Positions 63,458-64,000 of a stretch of DNA of 64,000 nt are shown in pieces. Below the pieces are notes generated by a model that saw nothing but the letters and a program-made list of their open reading frames with translations, ran no database searches and was not told where the DNA came from. The position numbers and the translations under genes are program-made. This DNA is from Lysobacteraceae bacterium NML93-0399 (GTDB lineage: Bacteria > Pseudomonadota > Gammaproteobacteria > Xanthomonadales > Xanthomonadaceae), in assembly GCA_002307375.1 (NCBI GenBank), contig NTJI01000002.1, positions 310,001-374,000 of the forward strand, in the 5' to 3' direction. The stretch's first letter is position 1, and every line of letters starts with the position of its first letter.

Positions 63458-64000
63458 ATGACGCCCCCCATCCGTGAAGTCGCCGTTGCCGGCGATACGC
63501 CCTACACCATCCATATCGGCCCCGGCCTGCTCGACGACGGCGCGCTGCTGGCGCGAACCGTGCGCGGTCGCGAGGCCATGCTCGTCAGCGATACGCACGT
63601 CGCGCCGCTGTATGCCGACCGTGTCGCCGCCGCCCTGCAGACGGCACGGCCGGACCTGCGCATCCATCGCCACGTGCTGCCGCCGGGCGAGGCCTCGAAG
63701 ACGCTGGAACATTTCGCCGGGGTCACGACGGCACTGGCCGAGGCGCGCGTGCGACGCGACGCGACGCTGTTCGCGCTCGGTGGCGGCGTGATCGGCGATC
63801 TGGCCGGCTTCGCCGCCGCCTGCTGGATGCGCGGCATCGACTGCGTGCAGCTGCCGACCACGTTGCTGGCAATGGTCGATTCCTCGGTGGGCGGCAAGAC
63901 CGCGGTCGACCTGCCGCAGGGCAAGAACCTCGTCGGCGCCTTCCATCCACCGCGTGCGGTGATCGCCGATACCGCCGCGCTGCGCACCCTGCCGCCGCGC
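63458..64000 (+). CDS. aroB: 3-dehydroquinate synthase, N-terminal part
   Basis: The first 181 codons are visible; the gene runs off the right edge. The NAD-binding [34 protein letters not shown] and [13 protein letters not shown] motifs are intact, all diagnostic for AroB, which makes 3-dehydroquinate from DAHP. It is encoded 33 bp after aroK, in an aroKB operon. Confidence 0.95.
   Translation, partial: MTPPIREVAVAGDTPYTIHIGPGLLDDGALLARTVRGREAMLVSDTHVAPLYADRVAAALQTARPDLRIHRHVLPPGEASKTLEHFAGVTTALAEARVRRDATLFALGGGVIGDLAGFAAACWMRGIDCVQLPTTLLAMVDSSVGGKTAVDLPQGKNLVGAFHPPRAVIADTAALRTLPPR

Overview
The window is GC-rich chromosomal DNA from a gammaproteobacterium. Gene content suggests Xanthomonadaceae (Lysobacteraceae), perhaps close to Luteimonas or Lysobacter: a copL-copA-copB-copC copper cluster, a hut pathway that uses HutF, a ZnuD-type zinc receptor beside MerC, an Ada-AlkA fusion with Ogt, and many copies of a short palindromic repeat reading TGTAGGAGCG...CGCTCCTACA. 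The genus is inference from gene content; no rRNA or tRNA gene was seen.

Layout. 1-8.3 kb: end of an EamA permease, a GAF-GGDEF cyclase, an S4 RNA-binding protein, a DUF4019 protein, LemA plus DUF2207, then soxR divergent from a quinone-reductase-like gene across a clear SoxR operator, and an ABC exporter. 8.3-17 kb: mostly minus strand, with a ClpP-like lipoprotein, a hydrolase, a methyltransferase/amino-acid permease pair, and a helicase/exonuclease pair matching the MrfA-MrfB repair module. 17-24.7 kb: small enzymes and hypothetical genes, a decayed pcm (isoaspartyl methyltransferase) remnant, a glutaredoxin-membrane fusion controlled from a mer-type operator, and an Old Yellow Enzyme. 24.7-35.3 kb: secreted proteins, a BlaI/M56 sensor pair with two operators, an AAA ATPase, an SMP-30 lipoprotein, a LigB-type dioxygenase, an MHS transporter, msrB and xthA. 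35.4-39.7 kb: copper resistance, in which CopB carries eight 31-residue Cys/His repeats.

40.9-42.3 kb is a small lower-GC patch holding an AbiV-like gene and an internally deleted DNA methyltransferase, probably the scar of a defence island. 42.3-48.6 kb: a DsbA-like protein overlapping urocanase, ThuA, a nucleotide pyrophosphatase/phosphodiesterase and a roughly 228-bp tandem array. 48.6-58.7 kb: alkylation repair (alkA-ogt), a UbiH-type hydroxylase, a serine hydrolase/LytS-type kinase/LytTR regulator operon, and divergent hutF and hutI. 58.7-64 kb: ribosomal protein bTHX with an Ala/Lys tail, a zinc block (merC, putative Zur box, znuD, zur), then aroK and the start of aroB.

Shared themes are metal and redox stress (SoxR, mer-type MerR, Cop, Zur) and DNA repair (MrfAB, XthA, AlkA, Ogt). 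Many gene pairs overlap by the 4-bp ATGA junction (mrfB/mrfA, copA/copB, hutU/dsbA-like, alkA/ogt, kinase/regulator, permease/methyltransferase), indicating translational coupling.
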